From the NCBI GenBank assembly GCA_011043415.1, contig DQXH01000059.1, positions 1 to 38,132 of the forward strand: a stretch of DNA of 38,132 nt, read 5' to 3'. The stretch comes from Thermoprotei archaeon. GTDB taxonomy: Archaea; Thermoproteota; Nitrososphaeria; Geothermarchaeales; JDFR-13. Within the stretch, counting starts at the first letter, position 1. Every line of letters begins with the position of its first letter. Shown piece by piece: positions 19,439 to 29,310 of the stretch. A program made the position numbers and the translations under genes. The notes beneath the pieces are model-generated. The model searched no databases and was not told the DNA's origin. It saw only the letters and a program-made list of their open reading frames with translations.

Positions 19439-20165
19439 TTATAGGTTATATCTTTCAATAGCGATGCCAATATATCTCTTGGACTCGTCGATAGGTAGAA
19501 ATACTCCTTTACTAGTAGCCTTAGGAATCTCAAGAAATCTAATTTTTAAATCATCCTTCTTCCCAGTAGCGTATATTATTGCAGCTGCTACGAGGACCTT
19601 CATATCCTCTAGATTTAAATCATCCTTATAATATCTCTCTATAAATTCGATGGCTTTTTCGGATCTCGCTCCGATTGCAGATACCTTATATTTAATACAG
19701 GATCCACTTGGATCTGTTACAAATATCTGAGGCGTTTTATCCGGGTCTACTCCTCCGAAGATTATTCCTACTCCAAACGGCCTCACCCCTCCCTGCTGAG
19801 TAAAACTTTGCTTTATATTACCTATTCTCCTTGCAATAACCTCCACGTAAGGTGGTTCATCGTATAGTAATCTCTGATACTGGCTAAATTCCCTAGCATA
19901 ATCTATCAATACACGCCCGTCTGGAACGTATCCAGATATCGCTGCACCAATATTTTCATCTATAATAAATAATTTCCTGCTATATGACTCATCCTGAAAT
20001 TTTGAAAATGATTCCTCTGCTGATAAAATTACACCCTCCTGTGATAATATTCCCAGTGAAATCGTTCCTCTCTTCACAGTCTAAAGCATATTCAACCTGA
20101 AATATTCTTCCATCTGGCGAGAACACCGTTATAGCTCTATCATACGCAGCCTGTGTTGGGAACAT
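19439..20165 (-). pseudogene. psmA: Proteasome alpha subunit PsmA, interrupted by a frameshift at about 20078
   Basis: N-terminal frame 20165..20079 encodes [29 protein letters not shown]; the remainder ([22 protein letters not shown]...) is in another frame from 20077. Could be a real lesion, recoding or an assembly error. Confidence 0.88.
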
Positions 20166-20185
20166 TAAATCACCTTCCTCTTAAC

Positions 20186-20506
20186 TTATAATAGATTCGT
20201 TTTAATATATTTATCTATACCCTTTTTTAATGTGCTGGAGACACCAAGAATAGAGATATCAATATTGTTTAATACTAATGCCTTAAGAGTAGTAAGCAAA
20301 TTAGATGTAGATTTATGGTCGATTCTAATCACCATTATATTATTCTCCTTGAAAACCCTCATTAATTTCATTCTTGAATGAGAAAACTTGATAATTCCAT
20401 ATAATTCGATATATTTCTGTTTAATTAACTTGAAGACTCTGTCATCCTCACCAATATATTTTATAAAAACATATCTATTCCTATGGTACTTTACACACAT
20501 CCTCAA
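20186..20506 (-). CDS. rnp2: RNase P protein component 2 (Pop5-like, Rnp2)
   Basis: KYHRNRYVFIKYIG ... IKQKYIELYGIIKFSHSRMKLM; between psmA and rnp3 as in other archaea. Confidence 0.8.
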   Translation of the reverse strand: MRMCVKYHRNRYVFIKYIGEDDRVFKLIKQKYIELYGIIKFSHSRMKLMRVFKENNIMVIRIDHKSTSNLLTTLKALVLNNIDISILGVSSTLKKGIDKYIKTNLL

Positions 20507-21155
20507 TCAACATATTAAGACGTAGGTATATTTCTTTATATATAAGCCCTTCATCATCTAATAGAGTACTATATATAATTGGTAATTCTGTACGGGAGAT
20601 CACTGGAGTAGATTGTGAAATTATAACCTTGTTCTTACCTTCAAGTATCTTGATACGTGGGAGAATATAAGATTGGGTTTTAATATCCCTTATAATTTTA
20701 TCGATATAAATCTCAAAGAAGAGATTATGGCTATATGTCTTAGCTATATTTCTATATGATAATTTATGCCCTTCAATAATTCTATATGACTTGATTTCAT
20801 TTACAGATAGAATATCCAGGTATTCTTCGTCTATAGATAAAAGCTTGCAGTTATCCATATGCGTATTAATTTTATTCGCTACATTTCTCAGGATCCTCCT
20901 CGCAGTTTTTTTATCAAAGTTTTTAATAAATTTAACATGATATAATACATATACATTTGTGTACATCCGTCTAATTAAATTAGAGAGCTTAATTACATCA
21001 CTGAGGTTCGTAACTGACGGATCATATATGACCTTAACTAACAAGTGTGTGAAACCTAGGTGGTTGATAATATCAATTATCTTATTAAGACCCTCTGTTA
21101 TCTTGTCTAATTCATAATGTTTCTCGATTATGTAATTGGAGTATATATACATCAT
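20481..21155 (-). CDS. rnp3: RNase P protein component 3 (Rpp30-like, Rnp3)
   Basis: Operon position and a divergent PHP-type Rpp30-like sequence. Confidence 0.75.
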   Translation of the reverse strand: MMYIYSNYIIEKHYELDKITEGLNKIIDIINHLGFTHLLVKVIYDPSVTNLSDVIKLSNLIRRMYTNVYVLYHVKFIKNFDKKTARRILRNVANKINTHMDNCKLLSIDEEYLDILSVNEIKSYRIIEGHKLSYRNIAKTYSHNLFFEIYIDKIIRDIKTQSYILPRIKILEGKNKVIISQSTPVISRTELPIIYSTLLDDEGLIYKEIYLRLNMLIEDVCKVP

Positions 21156-21160
21156 GAATA

Positions 21161-21556
21161 TTACTCGAATAGTATTTTCATAAGTCTATCTAATTTAATA
21201 TTTCTAACTACAATTTTTATAGGGTCTGTTATAACGAACTTTACTTGACCCTTACATAGATATTGTTTATCTAAGCGAATATATAGTGAGTTCCTATCGT
21301 AGTATTCATCGATAGACTGCTTTAAAAATTGTAGGTCGATAGGATCTAGCCTATCTCTAATTCTGGTTAATACCGTATTAGACTCTCGTGAATCCAAATT
21401 TATCTTACAGTATATCAATGGATTTCCATAGTGCCCCGATAAATCTCTTCTTGAGAATCTTCTTGTTTCCACTCCCAATGTATTCTTCAATGCATTTAAA
21501 ATTTTATCATAATCCTCAGTTGCGTGAACTATGAAAGATATCTCCATCTTCATCAT
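21161..21556 (-). CDS. RNA-binding domain protein, DUF54 / exosome-subunit-like family
   Basis: FIVHATEDYDKILNALKNTLGVETRRFSRRDLSGHYGNPLIYCKINL; conserved next to rnp3. Confidence 0.8.
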   Translation of the reverse strand: MMKMEISFIVHATEDYDKILNALKNTLGVETRRFSRRDLSGHYGNPLIYCKINLDSRESNTVLTRIRDRLDPIDLQFLKQSIDEYYDRNSLYIRLDKQYLCKGQVKFVITDPIKIVVRNIKLDRLMKILFE

Positions 21557-21600
21557 TAACCAAGATACTTAAAGGATATACAGAATTAAATATTCTAGAT

Positions 21601-22596
21601 ATGTCTACATATGTACTAGGTATCGAGTCTACAGCCCACACACTTGGTATGGCGATAGTTGATGAAAAGCTTAACATATTGAGTGATGTTAGAGAGGTCT
21701 ATAGACCATCAAGGTCCCTTGGTATAGATCCTCATGATGCTGCTGAATATCTTAGTAAAAAGGCTGGATACGTATTTAAGGAAACCCTTAAAAAAGCCTC
21801 TGTGACTGTCGAGGATATCGATGCAATAGCATATAGCATGGGGCCTGGTTTAGGGCCCTGCCTTAGAATCGGTGCAACAATAGCTAGACTATTATCTTGC
21901 AAATATAATAAGCCATTATATCCAGTTCATCATGCAATAGGGCATATTGAACTAGTTCGTCTATATTATAACCTCAATAATCCGCTTGTAATACTTGTTT
22001 CAGGGGGGCATACGCTGATCAGTAGCTTCACAAATAATAGATGGAGAGTTTACGGTGAAACACTGGATATAACACTGGGAAACCTACTTGATATGTTTGC
22101 TAGAGAAATTGGATTAGGTTTCCCTGGAGGCCCTAAAGTTGAGGAGCTGGCATCAAAGGGAAGCAGGTACATTGAATTACCATATACAATAAAAGGTACT
22201 AATCTTCAGTTTTCAGGGTTATTAACCAACGTTGTTTCTCTATATAAGAAAAATATATATACTCTTAAAGATCTCGCTCTATCACTTCAAGAGACCGCCT
22301 TTTCAATGCTTGTAGAAGCATCTGAAAGAGCATTAACCCAACTGAATAATGATTCTATCGCAGTTACGGGTGGTGTAGCATCTAACGATAGGTTATATGC
22401 GATGTTGGTAGAAATGGGTGAGGAACATGGTTTAAAAGTCTATAGATTACCTAAAAGATTAAATTCGGATAATGGAGTACAGATCGCCGTTGTAGGATTA
22501 AAAATGTACTTAAGTAATGTAGAGCCTGTTGATGTTGAAAATGCGATTATTAAACAAAGGTGGAGGTTAGATGAGGTTGAGGTTGTATGGAGATAA
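21601..22596 (+). CDS. kae1: tRNA N6-threonylcarbamoyladenosine synthase Kae1 (KEOPS)
   Basis: LGIESTAHTLGMAIV, YSMGPGLGPCLRIG, PVHHAIGHIE, LVSGGHT, GGVASND. Confidence 0.97.
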   Translation: MSTYVLGIESTAHTLGMAIVDEKLNILSDVREVYRPSRSLGIDPHDAAEYLSKKAGYVFKETLKKASVTVEDIDAIAYSMGPGLGPCLRIGATIARLLSCKYNKPLYPVHHAIGHIELVRLYYNLNNPLVILVSGGHTLISSFTNNRWRVYGETLDITLGNLLDMFAREIGLGFPGGPKVEELASKGSRYIELPYTIKGTNLQFSGLLTNVVSLYKKNIYTLKDLALSLQETAFSMLVEASERALTQLNNDSIAVTGGVASNDRLYAMLVEMGEEHGLKVYRLPKRLNSDNGVQIAVVGLKMYLSNVEPVDVENAIIKQRWRLDEVEVVWR

Positions 22597-23258
22597 GTTA
22601 TATTAATGAAATTATGGAAAAAGGCCGGTTAATTCATAGGGGGGCGGAGGCAATCTTATACTTAGTTGATTTTCTAGGTACCAAAGCGATATTAAAACTA
22701 AGGACCTCTAAAAAATATAGGAATAAAGAGTTGGACAACCTACTTAGAAGGAGAAGGACTGCTAGAGAAGCAAATATACTATATCATTTATATAAGAATA
22801 ATTTCCCAGCACCTAAACTATATTATGTGAATCTAGAGAGAAACGCTATAATAATGGAGTATTTAGAGGGACTTGTATTGAAGGAATATATTAATAAATT
22901 AGAGAACTCTGACGAACTTTATAAGATAGGCTATGATATAGGAAAACTTGTGGCTCATCTCCATAACTTGAATGTTATCCATAATGACCTAGCTACACGC
23001 AATTTTATTGTGACTAAAGAGAAGAGAATTTATCTAATTGATTTTGGTCTAAGTATGTTCTCGCATGAATATAAGGAGAAGGCTCTTGATATAGATGTTT
23101 TTAAGAGAGTATTAGATGTAACTCACCCAGATGAATGTGATATGATATTTGATACTTTCATCCAAGTGTACACTAAAAATGCACTTGATTCAAAGGAGAC
23201 CATCAACTTCTATTATAAATTATCTAAAATGGGTAGGTATCACATAAGAGGGGGGTGA
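22587..23258 (+). CDS. bud32: KEOPS kinase/ATPase Bud32
   Basis: GAEAILY ... IIMEYLEG ... VIHNDLATRNFIV ... IYLIDFGLSMF; overlaps the kae1 end. Confidence 0.95.
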   Translation: MEISYINEIMEKGRLIHRGAEAILYLVDFLGTKAILKLRTSKKYRNKELDNLLRRRRTAREANILYHLYKNNFPAPKLYYVNLERNAIIMEYLEGLVLKEYINKLENSDELYKIGYDIGKLVAHLHNLNVIHNDLATRNFIVTKEKRIYLIDFGLSMFSHEYKEKALDIDVFKRVLDVTHPDECDMIFDTFIQVYTKNALDSKETINFYYKLSKMGRYHIRGG

Positions 23259-23267
23259 ATATGATTT

Positions 23268-23843
23268 ATGAAAGTATTCTTCATCACCACAAATATAAAT
23301 AAATATAAGGAGGCTAAGCAGGTTTTAGAGGAATATAATATTAAACTTATGCTACTTAAATATCCTCTTATGGAGATACAGTCTAAAAGCTTAGTTGAAT
23401 CCATTATATGGAAGGGTGCCCAAGGTTTTAAAATACTAGATGAGTATTATATCGTGGAAGATGCCGGCTTATTCATAAAACCTCTTAAAGGGTTTCCAGG
23501 CGTATATTCTTCATATATATATAAAACCATTGGGATAAATGGGATATTAAAACTAATGGACAATATATCAAATCGTGAAGCATATTTTGAGGCTGTAGGT
23601 TTCCTATCGCTCAAGAATAATATTTTTAAACTGTTTGTAGAGAGAGTTCACGGCATTATATCGAATGAGATAAGGGGAGATAGGGGATTCGGCTTCGACC
23701 CAATCTTCATTCCTAGAGGGTCTAATAAAACATATGCGGAGATGGATTTGAGCGAGAAAAACAGGTTCTCACATAGAGGAAAGTTATTTAGAAAAATAGG
23801 TGAGTACATTAAAAATAATATACTACATGGAAAATCGATATAA
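23268..23843 (+). CDS. Non-canonical purine NTP pyrophosphatase (Ham1/RdgB family)
   Basis: FFITTNINKYKEAKQVL ... VEDAGLFIKPLKGFPGVYSSYIYKTIG ... GFGFDPIFIP ... FSHRGKLFRKIGEYI. Confidence 0.93.
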   Translation: MKVFFITTNINKYKEAKQVLEEYNIKLMLLKYPLMEIQSKSLVESIIWKGAQGFKILDEYYIVEDAGLFIKPLKGFPGVYSSYIYKTIGINGILKLMDNISNREAYFEAVGFLSLKNNIFKLFVERVHGIISNEIRGDRGFGFDPIFIPRGSNKTYAEMDLSEKNRFSHRGKLFRKIGEYIKNNILHGKSI

Positions 23844-23847
23844 GATA

Positions 23848-23855
23848 TTTAAATA
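23848..23855 (+). promoter_or_regulatory. TATA box candidate upstream of rps15
   Basis: TTTAAATA in the short intergenic gap before the uS15 start at 23896. Confidence 0.4.
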
Positions 23856-23895
23856 GATTTATGATTAAGTATTTACTAATTTGAGGGGCTCGTAT

Positions 23896-24345
23896 ATGGC
23901 AAGAATGCATATCCGTAGGAAAGGTAAATCACATTCAAAACGTCCGGTTCATATGGTGAAACCCGATTGGCTAAAGCTGACTCCAGAAGAGGTAAAGGAA
24001 ATTGCTCTTAAACTCGCTAGGGAGGGGAAGTACCCTTCGGAAATCGGAATGATTTTGAGAGACCAATATGGTGTACCGACTTTTAAGCAGGTAACTGGGA
24101 TGAAATTATCCGAATTTCTTGAGAAAGAGGGTATAAAGTATGATTATCCTGAGGACTTGGCGAGATTAATTGAGAAAGCTAAGCGATTAACGGCACACCT
24201 GAAAGTACATAAAAAGGATTATAGGAATAAACATGCGTTAGAATTGATTGAAGCTAAAATCCATCATTTAGCAAAATATTATAAGAGGATTGGGAAGTTA
24301 CCCAAGGACTGGAGGTATAGGACTGTAGTAGCTAAGATCGAGTAA
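23896..24345 (+). CDS. rps15: 30S ribosomal protein uS15 (likely start MARMHIRRKGKSHSKRP at 23896)
   Basis: Archaeal S15 N-terminus and core LKVHKKDYRNKHALELIEAKIHHLAKYYKRIGKLPKDWRY. Confidence 0.95.
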   Translation: MARMHIRRKGKSHSKRPVHMVKPDWLKLTPEEVKEIALKLAREGKYPSEIGMILRDQYGVPTFKQVTGMKLSEFLEKEGIKYDYPEDLARLIEKAKRLTAHLKVHKKDYRNKHALELIEAKIHHLAKYYKRIGKLPKDWRYRTVVAKIE

Positions 24346-24352
24346 ATGGAAG

Positions 24353-25750
24353 ATGTCTGTGAACAGACTAATTAAGGATATCCAGAGTCTATCAAGTTAT
24401 ATACAGAATCTCAAGGGATTTACCGCCATATTAACACATTATGATGCAGATGGCATCTCCTCGGGTGGAATCTTTGCAAGACTATTTTCGTCCTTAAACA
24501 AGAAATTTATATTGAGAAGTACCCCCGATCTCTCAGATGAAGTATTAAATGAATTCTTCAGCATTACGGCACAAAATTATATTATTCTAGATATGGGTAG
24601 TGGAGATATTAGAGACATATATGATAAATGGAGGATTTTAGATGGTGATAAATTAATTGTAATCGATCATCACAAGATTCTACAAGATATTCCTGACGAC
24701 CCAAACTTAATACTATTAAATCCAGAGTTATATGATTTAGACGGCGGTAAGTTTGGATGCACCTCTGTACTTACTAGTCTAATCAGCTACTTTATATCAT
24801 ATGACCCATATCATCTTGAAATCGGAGTTGTCGGCGCAACTGGAGATATGCAATTATTAAATGATGTTAAGGAGATAAATCAAGTATTACTCGACTTAGC
24901 GATTAAGGAGAACATGGTCGAGAAGGAGAGAGACTTCATATTTTTTGTAAATAAGAATATGCCTCTATACAGGGCTATTACATGGAATTACATCCCCTAT
25001 ATCCCTGGATTCTCTGGAAGGGATGATATTGGATTTCAAATTATGCGGAAAGCCGATATACCTATTAAAAGGGATGATGAATATACTACTGTAAAGGATC
25101 TTTCGGATATAGAGAAAGAGAAGATTTTAGAGGTGATTCTCCAATATTTAACGAGCTTAGGGATTAAAGATCTCGATGTTAATCAGCTGATTGTAGATAG
25201 ATATATCCTATTGAGAGAGGATGATGAAAACATAAGAACTTCTGTGGATTTCGCTAATTTACTCAGTGGATTAGGTAGGATGCAGAGGGAGTATCTAGGA
25301 ATACTACTCGCTGCAGGGGTTAGAGGAAGAGTTTTAGAGGAGGCGCTTAAAGTTCAAGAAGAAAGAAGACGTATATTGGTTAAATACTTGGATATGGCTG
25401 AAAACTCGGTTAGCCAATATGATAATATAGCGATAATAGACCTGCGTACTAAAGATTTCGATCATAGGTTCAGCGGGACTATATCTACACTTTTTTCAAG
25501 GTCCATTACATTGAGTGACAAAATAATTATAGTTTTAAGTAAGGTAGGTGAGAACGTTAAGATATCTGCAAGATCGCCCAGAGTATTAGTAGATAAGGGA
25601 CTAAACCTTGCGTATATAATGTCTCAAATAGCTAAAAAATTATCTGGTAAAGGTGGAGGGCATAACATAGCGGCGGGGGCGACTGTAAAAGATAGTAAGA
25701 ATTTAATTGATATTATTCTAGATGTTTTTAGGGAATACGGAAATGTATAA
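24353..25750 (+). CDS. DHH/DHHA1 family RecJ-like single-strand exonuclease
   Basis: LTHYDADGISSGGI, VIDHHKI, GGGHNIAAGATV motifs. Confidence 0.9.
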   Translation: MSVNRLIKDIQSLSSYIQNLKGFTAILTHYDADGISSGGIFARLFSSLNKKFILRSTPDLSDEVLNEFFSITAQNYIILDMGSGDIRDIYDKWRILDGDKLIVIDHHKILQDIPDDPNLILLNPELYDLDGGKFGCTSVLTSLISYFISYDPYHLEIGVVGATGDMQLLNDVKEINQVLLDLAIKENMVEKERDFIFFVNKNMPLYRAITWNYIPYIPGFSGRDDIGFQIMRKADIPIKRDDEYTTVKDLSDIEKEKILEVILQYLTSLGIKDLDVNQLIVDRYILLREDDENIRTSVDFANLLSGLGRMQREYLGILLAAGVRGRVLEEALKVQEERRRILVKYLDMAENSVSQYDNIAIIDLRTKDFDHRFSGTISTLFSRSITLSDKIIIVLSKVGENVKISARSPRVLVDKGLNLAYIMSQIAKKLSGKGGGHNIAAGATVKDSKNLIDIILDVFREYGNV

Positions 25751-25991
25751 AGCGATTAAAATATCTCTTAAAATACGTGGTGAAAATTTAAAGAGAGAAG
25801 ATTTAAACGCTATAAAAAAGGCTTTAAAACCTGATGATGTAGGTTTAACACACACTAGTATTAAATATGATACTAGCAAGGGATACCTAGAGATTTTTAT
25901 AGAGACTAGTAGGAGTATTGACAGCTTAAGAGGAACTTTGAATGACCTATTAAGGTGTCTAAAGACTGCGTTAAATATTTTAGAGGACTGA
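25743..25991 (+). CDS. Second Pcc1-family (CTAG/Pcc1) protein, candidate Pcc2-type KEOPS subunit
   Basis: IETSRSIDSLRGTLNDLLRCLKTALNILED; start at 25743 overlaps the DHH gene end; located between the DHH gene and eS1. Confidence 0.75.
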   Translation: MYKAIKISLKIRGENLKREDLNAIKKALKPDDVGLTHTSIKYDTSKGYLEIFIETSRSIDSLRGTLNDLLRCLKTALNILED

Positions 25992-26046
25992 AACCTTATT
26001 AAGATATTAAATTTAATATTTATAAGAAGTTTAAGAGGTTATAGTC

Positions 26047-26652
26047 ATGTGTCCAGTTAGAAGAGCTAGAAAAGGTAAGAAAAAATACTATTTAACTGTT
26101 AAAGCCCCACCAGTATTAGGGGGCATTGAGCTTCTCCCCATTATTACTACAGATCCTAATAATGCAATCGGGAGACATGTTGAGGTATTATTAGCAGACA
26201 TTACCGGAGATTTTAAACACCAGTTTATTAAAGTTAAACTGAAGATCGTTGCTGTTAAGGACGGGGTGGCAGAAACGATATACAGTGGTCATGAATACTT
26301 TAGGGAATATGAGCGTTCCCTGATTATGAGGGGAACAAGTTATGTAAAAGCGATACGAGACGTCACCACAAAAGATGGATATAGATATAGGATTAGGGTA
26401 GGCGTATTTACTACAAAACGTATAACTAACTCAAGAAAGAAGGCTATCAGAAGATATGTATTTAAAGTATTAGATGAATGGGCTAAAAAAACAGATAATG
26501 AAACATTCATTAAAGATATGCTATTTGGAAACATAGATGAAGAAATTAAAAAGGTTTCAAGAAAGGTATATCCCATTAGGGAAGGTACAGGAATTATGAA
26601 AGTAAAATTAATTGCTATTCCAGAGAAAAAGGAGGTTCTAGAAAGGGCGTAG
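26047..26652 (+). CDS. rps3ae: 30S ribosomal protein eS1 (S3Ae)
   Basis: IGRHVEVLLADITGDFKHQFIKVKLKIVAVKDGVAETIYSGHEYFREYERSLIMRGTSYV. Confidence 0.95.
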   Translation: MCPVRRARKGKKKYYLTVKAPPVLGGIELLPIITTDPNNAIGRHVEVLLADITGDFKHQFIKVKLKIVAVKDGVAETIYSGHEYFREYERSLIMRGTSYVKAIRDVTTKDGYRYRIRVGVFTTKRITNSRKKAIRRYVFKVLDEWAKKTDNETFIKDMLFGNIDEEIKKVSRKVYPIREGTGIMKVKLIAIPEKKEVLERA

Positions 26653-26654
26653 TT

Positions 26655-27851
26655 TCATTTAACAGTGACAATCGAGATAACATCATTATTTCTCAACACA
26701 TAATCTGATTTAATCCTTACCTTCCTTCTAACATCTATACCATATAAAATATTTTTAGCCAAGTCACTATGAATAATTCCGGCAAACTCCTTTAATGTGG
26801 TGCCTCTCTTAACCAAATACGCGTCTGGCAGAACATTTCCATCCCTATCCGTCAATTTATTTGGATCTCGAACTGGATAAACTACAATCATATCTAATAT
26901 CTTAAAAACTGCATAGTTTATTAGAGACTGTACACCTGTACCATTGAATTTCTGCATAAGCCTACTTATGATAGTTAATCCTTTTTCCATTCGGTCTGTA
27001 ATAGCATTGCTGTTAATTACTTTAAAATTAGAGTCACCCGGGATATAGCGTATAACTCCGTCATTAGCCAGTTTTCTTAAAGTTAGCTCAGCTAATGCAG
27101 AGATAGGAATAATGTTATATCCTGCATCTTTAATTCTATCAAGATTTTTTTCAGATATAGGGATATCAAGTTTATTGCCCGCTAATAAAATAGGTTTAGA
27201 ATTAATGAGAATGTATTTAGCTAGGTTAATTTTATCCTCCCTTGTCCATGAACTCGGCTTCTTATTCTTCAAATCTAATTTTTCTAGAGCACTTTCAATA
27301 TGTTGTATGTCGATCTTAACCCCCGAATATATCGAGTATAATGCTTGGGATAACTCTATTTTCCTATGGAAATAGGATTTTTCTAGAGAATGCCAATTAT
27401 CTTCCAGAATTTTATACAACCACATTACAAGCTCTCTTTCTAGAAAGTGAATATCCTCCAAAGGATCATGCGAACCCGGGGGGGCAGGCTTGCCTTCAAT
27501 GTCCGTTGACCCCGCTAGATCTATTACGTGGATAATTACATCTGACATACTTATCTTATTTAAAAATTGATTACCAAGGCCTCTCCCTCTCCATGCGTCA
27601 GGGACCAACCCAGCCGTATCTATTACTTTAACAGGTATAAATCGTTTTCCCTCTATACAACATGAATTACGGGGATTATCTTTTACACCGAATTCATGGC
27701 ATACACAATCCACCCTTACAAATCCTACCCCTATATTAGCATCTATAGTTGTAAAAGGATAGTTTGCTATAGGGACCTCATGCATAGTTAAAGCTGAGAA
27801 TAATGTAGACTTCCCTACATTAGGTTTACCTACTATACCGATTTCAATCAT
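26655..27851 (-). CDS. YchF/Obg-related translation-associated GTPase with C-terminal TGS domain
   Basis: GIVGKPNVGKSTLFSALTMHEVPIANYPFTTIDANIG ... DTAGLVPDAWRGRGLGNQFL ... TGS domain LKEFAGIIHSDLAKN. Confidence 0.93.
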   Translation of the reverse strand: MIEIGIVGKPNVGKSTLFSALTMHEVPIANYPFTTIDANIGVGFVRVDCVCHEFGVKDNPRNSCCIEGKRFIPVKVIDTAGLVPDAWRGRGLGNQFLNKISMSDVIIHVIDLAGSTDIEGKPAPPGSHDPLEDIHFLERELVMWLYKILEDNWHSLEKSYFHRKIELSQALYSIYSGVKIDIQHIESALEKLDLKNKKPSSWTREDKINLAKYILINSKPILLAGNKLDIPISEKNLDRIKDAGYNIIPISALAELTLRKLANDGVIRYIPGDSNFKVINSNAITDRMEKGLTIISRLMQKFNGTGVQSLINYAVFKILDMIVVYPVRDPNKLTDRDGNVLPDAYLVKRGTTLKEFAGIIHSDLAKNILYGIDVRRKVRIKSDYVLRNNDVISIVTVK

Positions 27852-27893
27852 TATAGCCTAATATGAATTATATTTATATGAAGATTAATAGCT

Positions 27894-28847
27894 TTGGTCC
27901 GATTATTAGGGGTCTATATGAGGATATTAATTACCGATAAAGTACCTGAAAGCCTACTTTCAGCCTTCAAGGAGAGAGGCTACAACTTCGATTACATACC
28001 GGATATAGAGAAAGGAGAGTTACTTAAGATTGTTAGCAAATACGAAATTTTAATTGTTAGAGGAAGAACGAGAGTCGATAGGAAGTTAATTAATGAGGCG
28101 ACGAATCTTAAGGCTGTTATAAGATTTGGCGTAGGGTTAGATAATATTGATCTAGATCTATGTAAAGAGAAGGGAATTAACGTATATAATACTCCTAGGG
28201 CATTTACAGAGGCTGTAGCCGAGTTAACTCTATCTCTCATTCTAGGACTACTGAGGAATATAGGATTTGCACATTATTCTATATGCGCTGGAGAGTGGAG
28301 GAAGAAGGAGTTATATGGTTATGAATTACTGGATAAAAATGTTGCAGTTATAGGGTTTGGAAGGATTGGACGTAGAGTAGCCGAACTCTTAAAACCATTT
28401 AAAGCCAGAATCATTGTATATGATATCATTAAGTTTGGTGAGGAATTACTTAAACAATATACTGCTGTTCAGGTGGATAGCCTTGTAAATGCTGTTAAAG
28501 ACGCTGATATAGTTACAATTCACGTGCCGTTGACGAAGGAGACTAGGAATATGTTCAGTTATGACATATTTAGGTCGATGACTAGAAAACCGTTTTTAAT
28601 CAATACATCGAGAGGGGAAGTCGTTGATTATGATGCATTGTTATACGCGTTGGATCACGGTTATATTCGGGGATATGCTACAGACGTATATCATATCGAA
28701 CCATTTTACGATGAGAGACTCACTAAGAGGAGGAATGTATTGCTAACACCACATATAGGGAGTCAAACATATGAGGCTGGAGAGAGAGCAGTAGAGGAGA
28801 CTATAGAAATTGTAGAGAAAATATTTAAGAATATAGAAGGGGTTTAA
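27894..28847 (+). CDS. D-3-phosphoglycerate dehydrogenase-like D-2-hydroxyacid dehydrogenase (likely start MRILITDKVPES at 27918)
   Basis: VIGFGRIGRRVAELLKPF, INTSRGEVVDYDALLYALDHGYIRGYATDVY, LTPHIGSQTYEAGERA. Confidence 0.9.
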   Translation: MVRLLGVYMRILITDKVPESLLSAFKERGYNFDYIPDIEKGELLKIVSKYEILIVRGRTRVDRKLINEATNLKAVIRFGVGLDNIDLDLCKEKGINVYNTPRAFTEAVAELTLSLILGLLRNIGFAHYSICAGEWRKKELYGYELLDKNVAVIGFGRIGRRVAELLKPFKARIIVYDIIKFGEELLKQYTAVQVDSLVNAVKDADIVTIHVPLTKETRNMFSYDIFRSMTRKPFLINTSRGEVVDYDALLYALDHGYIRGYATDVYHIEPFYDERLTKRRNVLLTPHIGSQTYEAGERAVEETIEIVEKIFKNIEGV

Positions 28848-28869
28848 TTAGTGAAAGAGGAGAGTCGAA

Positions 28870-29310
28870 ATGGGGATGTATAGATATCTATCAGAGACGT
28901 GGAGGACAATCTGGAGCGATCCGGAATATAGAAGATATCTTACTCAACTTAGGATGAAGTGGAGGAGGGAGAGAGCTATTCAGAGAATAGAAAGACCTTC
29001 TAGATTAGATAGGGCACATGCATTGGGATATAGAGCTAAACAAGGATATATCGTTGTAAGAGTAAGGGTGCGGAAAGGAGGTTTAAGTAAGATTCCTCCT
29101 AAACTTGGAAGAAGGCAGAAGAGAATGGGTATTAGCAAAATAAAGAGACAGTTATCTATGCAAGCTATAGCTGAAGGAAGAGCTAAGAGAAAATATCCTA
29201 ATATGAGAGTACTAGGATCATATTATGTAGGTGAAGATGGTAAATACATATGGTATGAAGTTATAATGAGAGACGAACATCATCCTGCTGTAAAATCTGT
29301 TAGAAGTTAA
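28870..29310 (+). CDS. rpl15e: 50S ribosomal protein eL15, short form
   Basis: RIERPSRLDRAHALGYRAKQGYIVVRVRVRKGGLSK ... RKYPNMRVLGSYYVGEDGKYIWYEVIMRDEHHPAVK; ends soon after this motif. Confidence 0.94.
   Translation: MGMYRYLSETWRTIWSDPEYRRYLTQLRMKWRRERAIQRIERPSRLDRAHALGYRAKQGYIVVRVRVRKGGLSKIPPKLGRRQKRMGISKIKRQLSMQAIAEGRAKRKYPNMRVLGSYYVGEDGKYIWYEVIMRDEHHPAVKSVRS

Noticed and set aside
20078-20078. Protein-coding (BHB) mRNA intron in psmA
   Set aside because: The junction shows a net loss of about 2 nt rather than an insertion, so there is no intron to remove.
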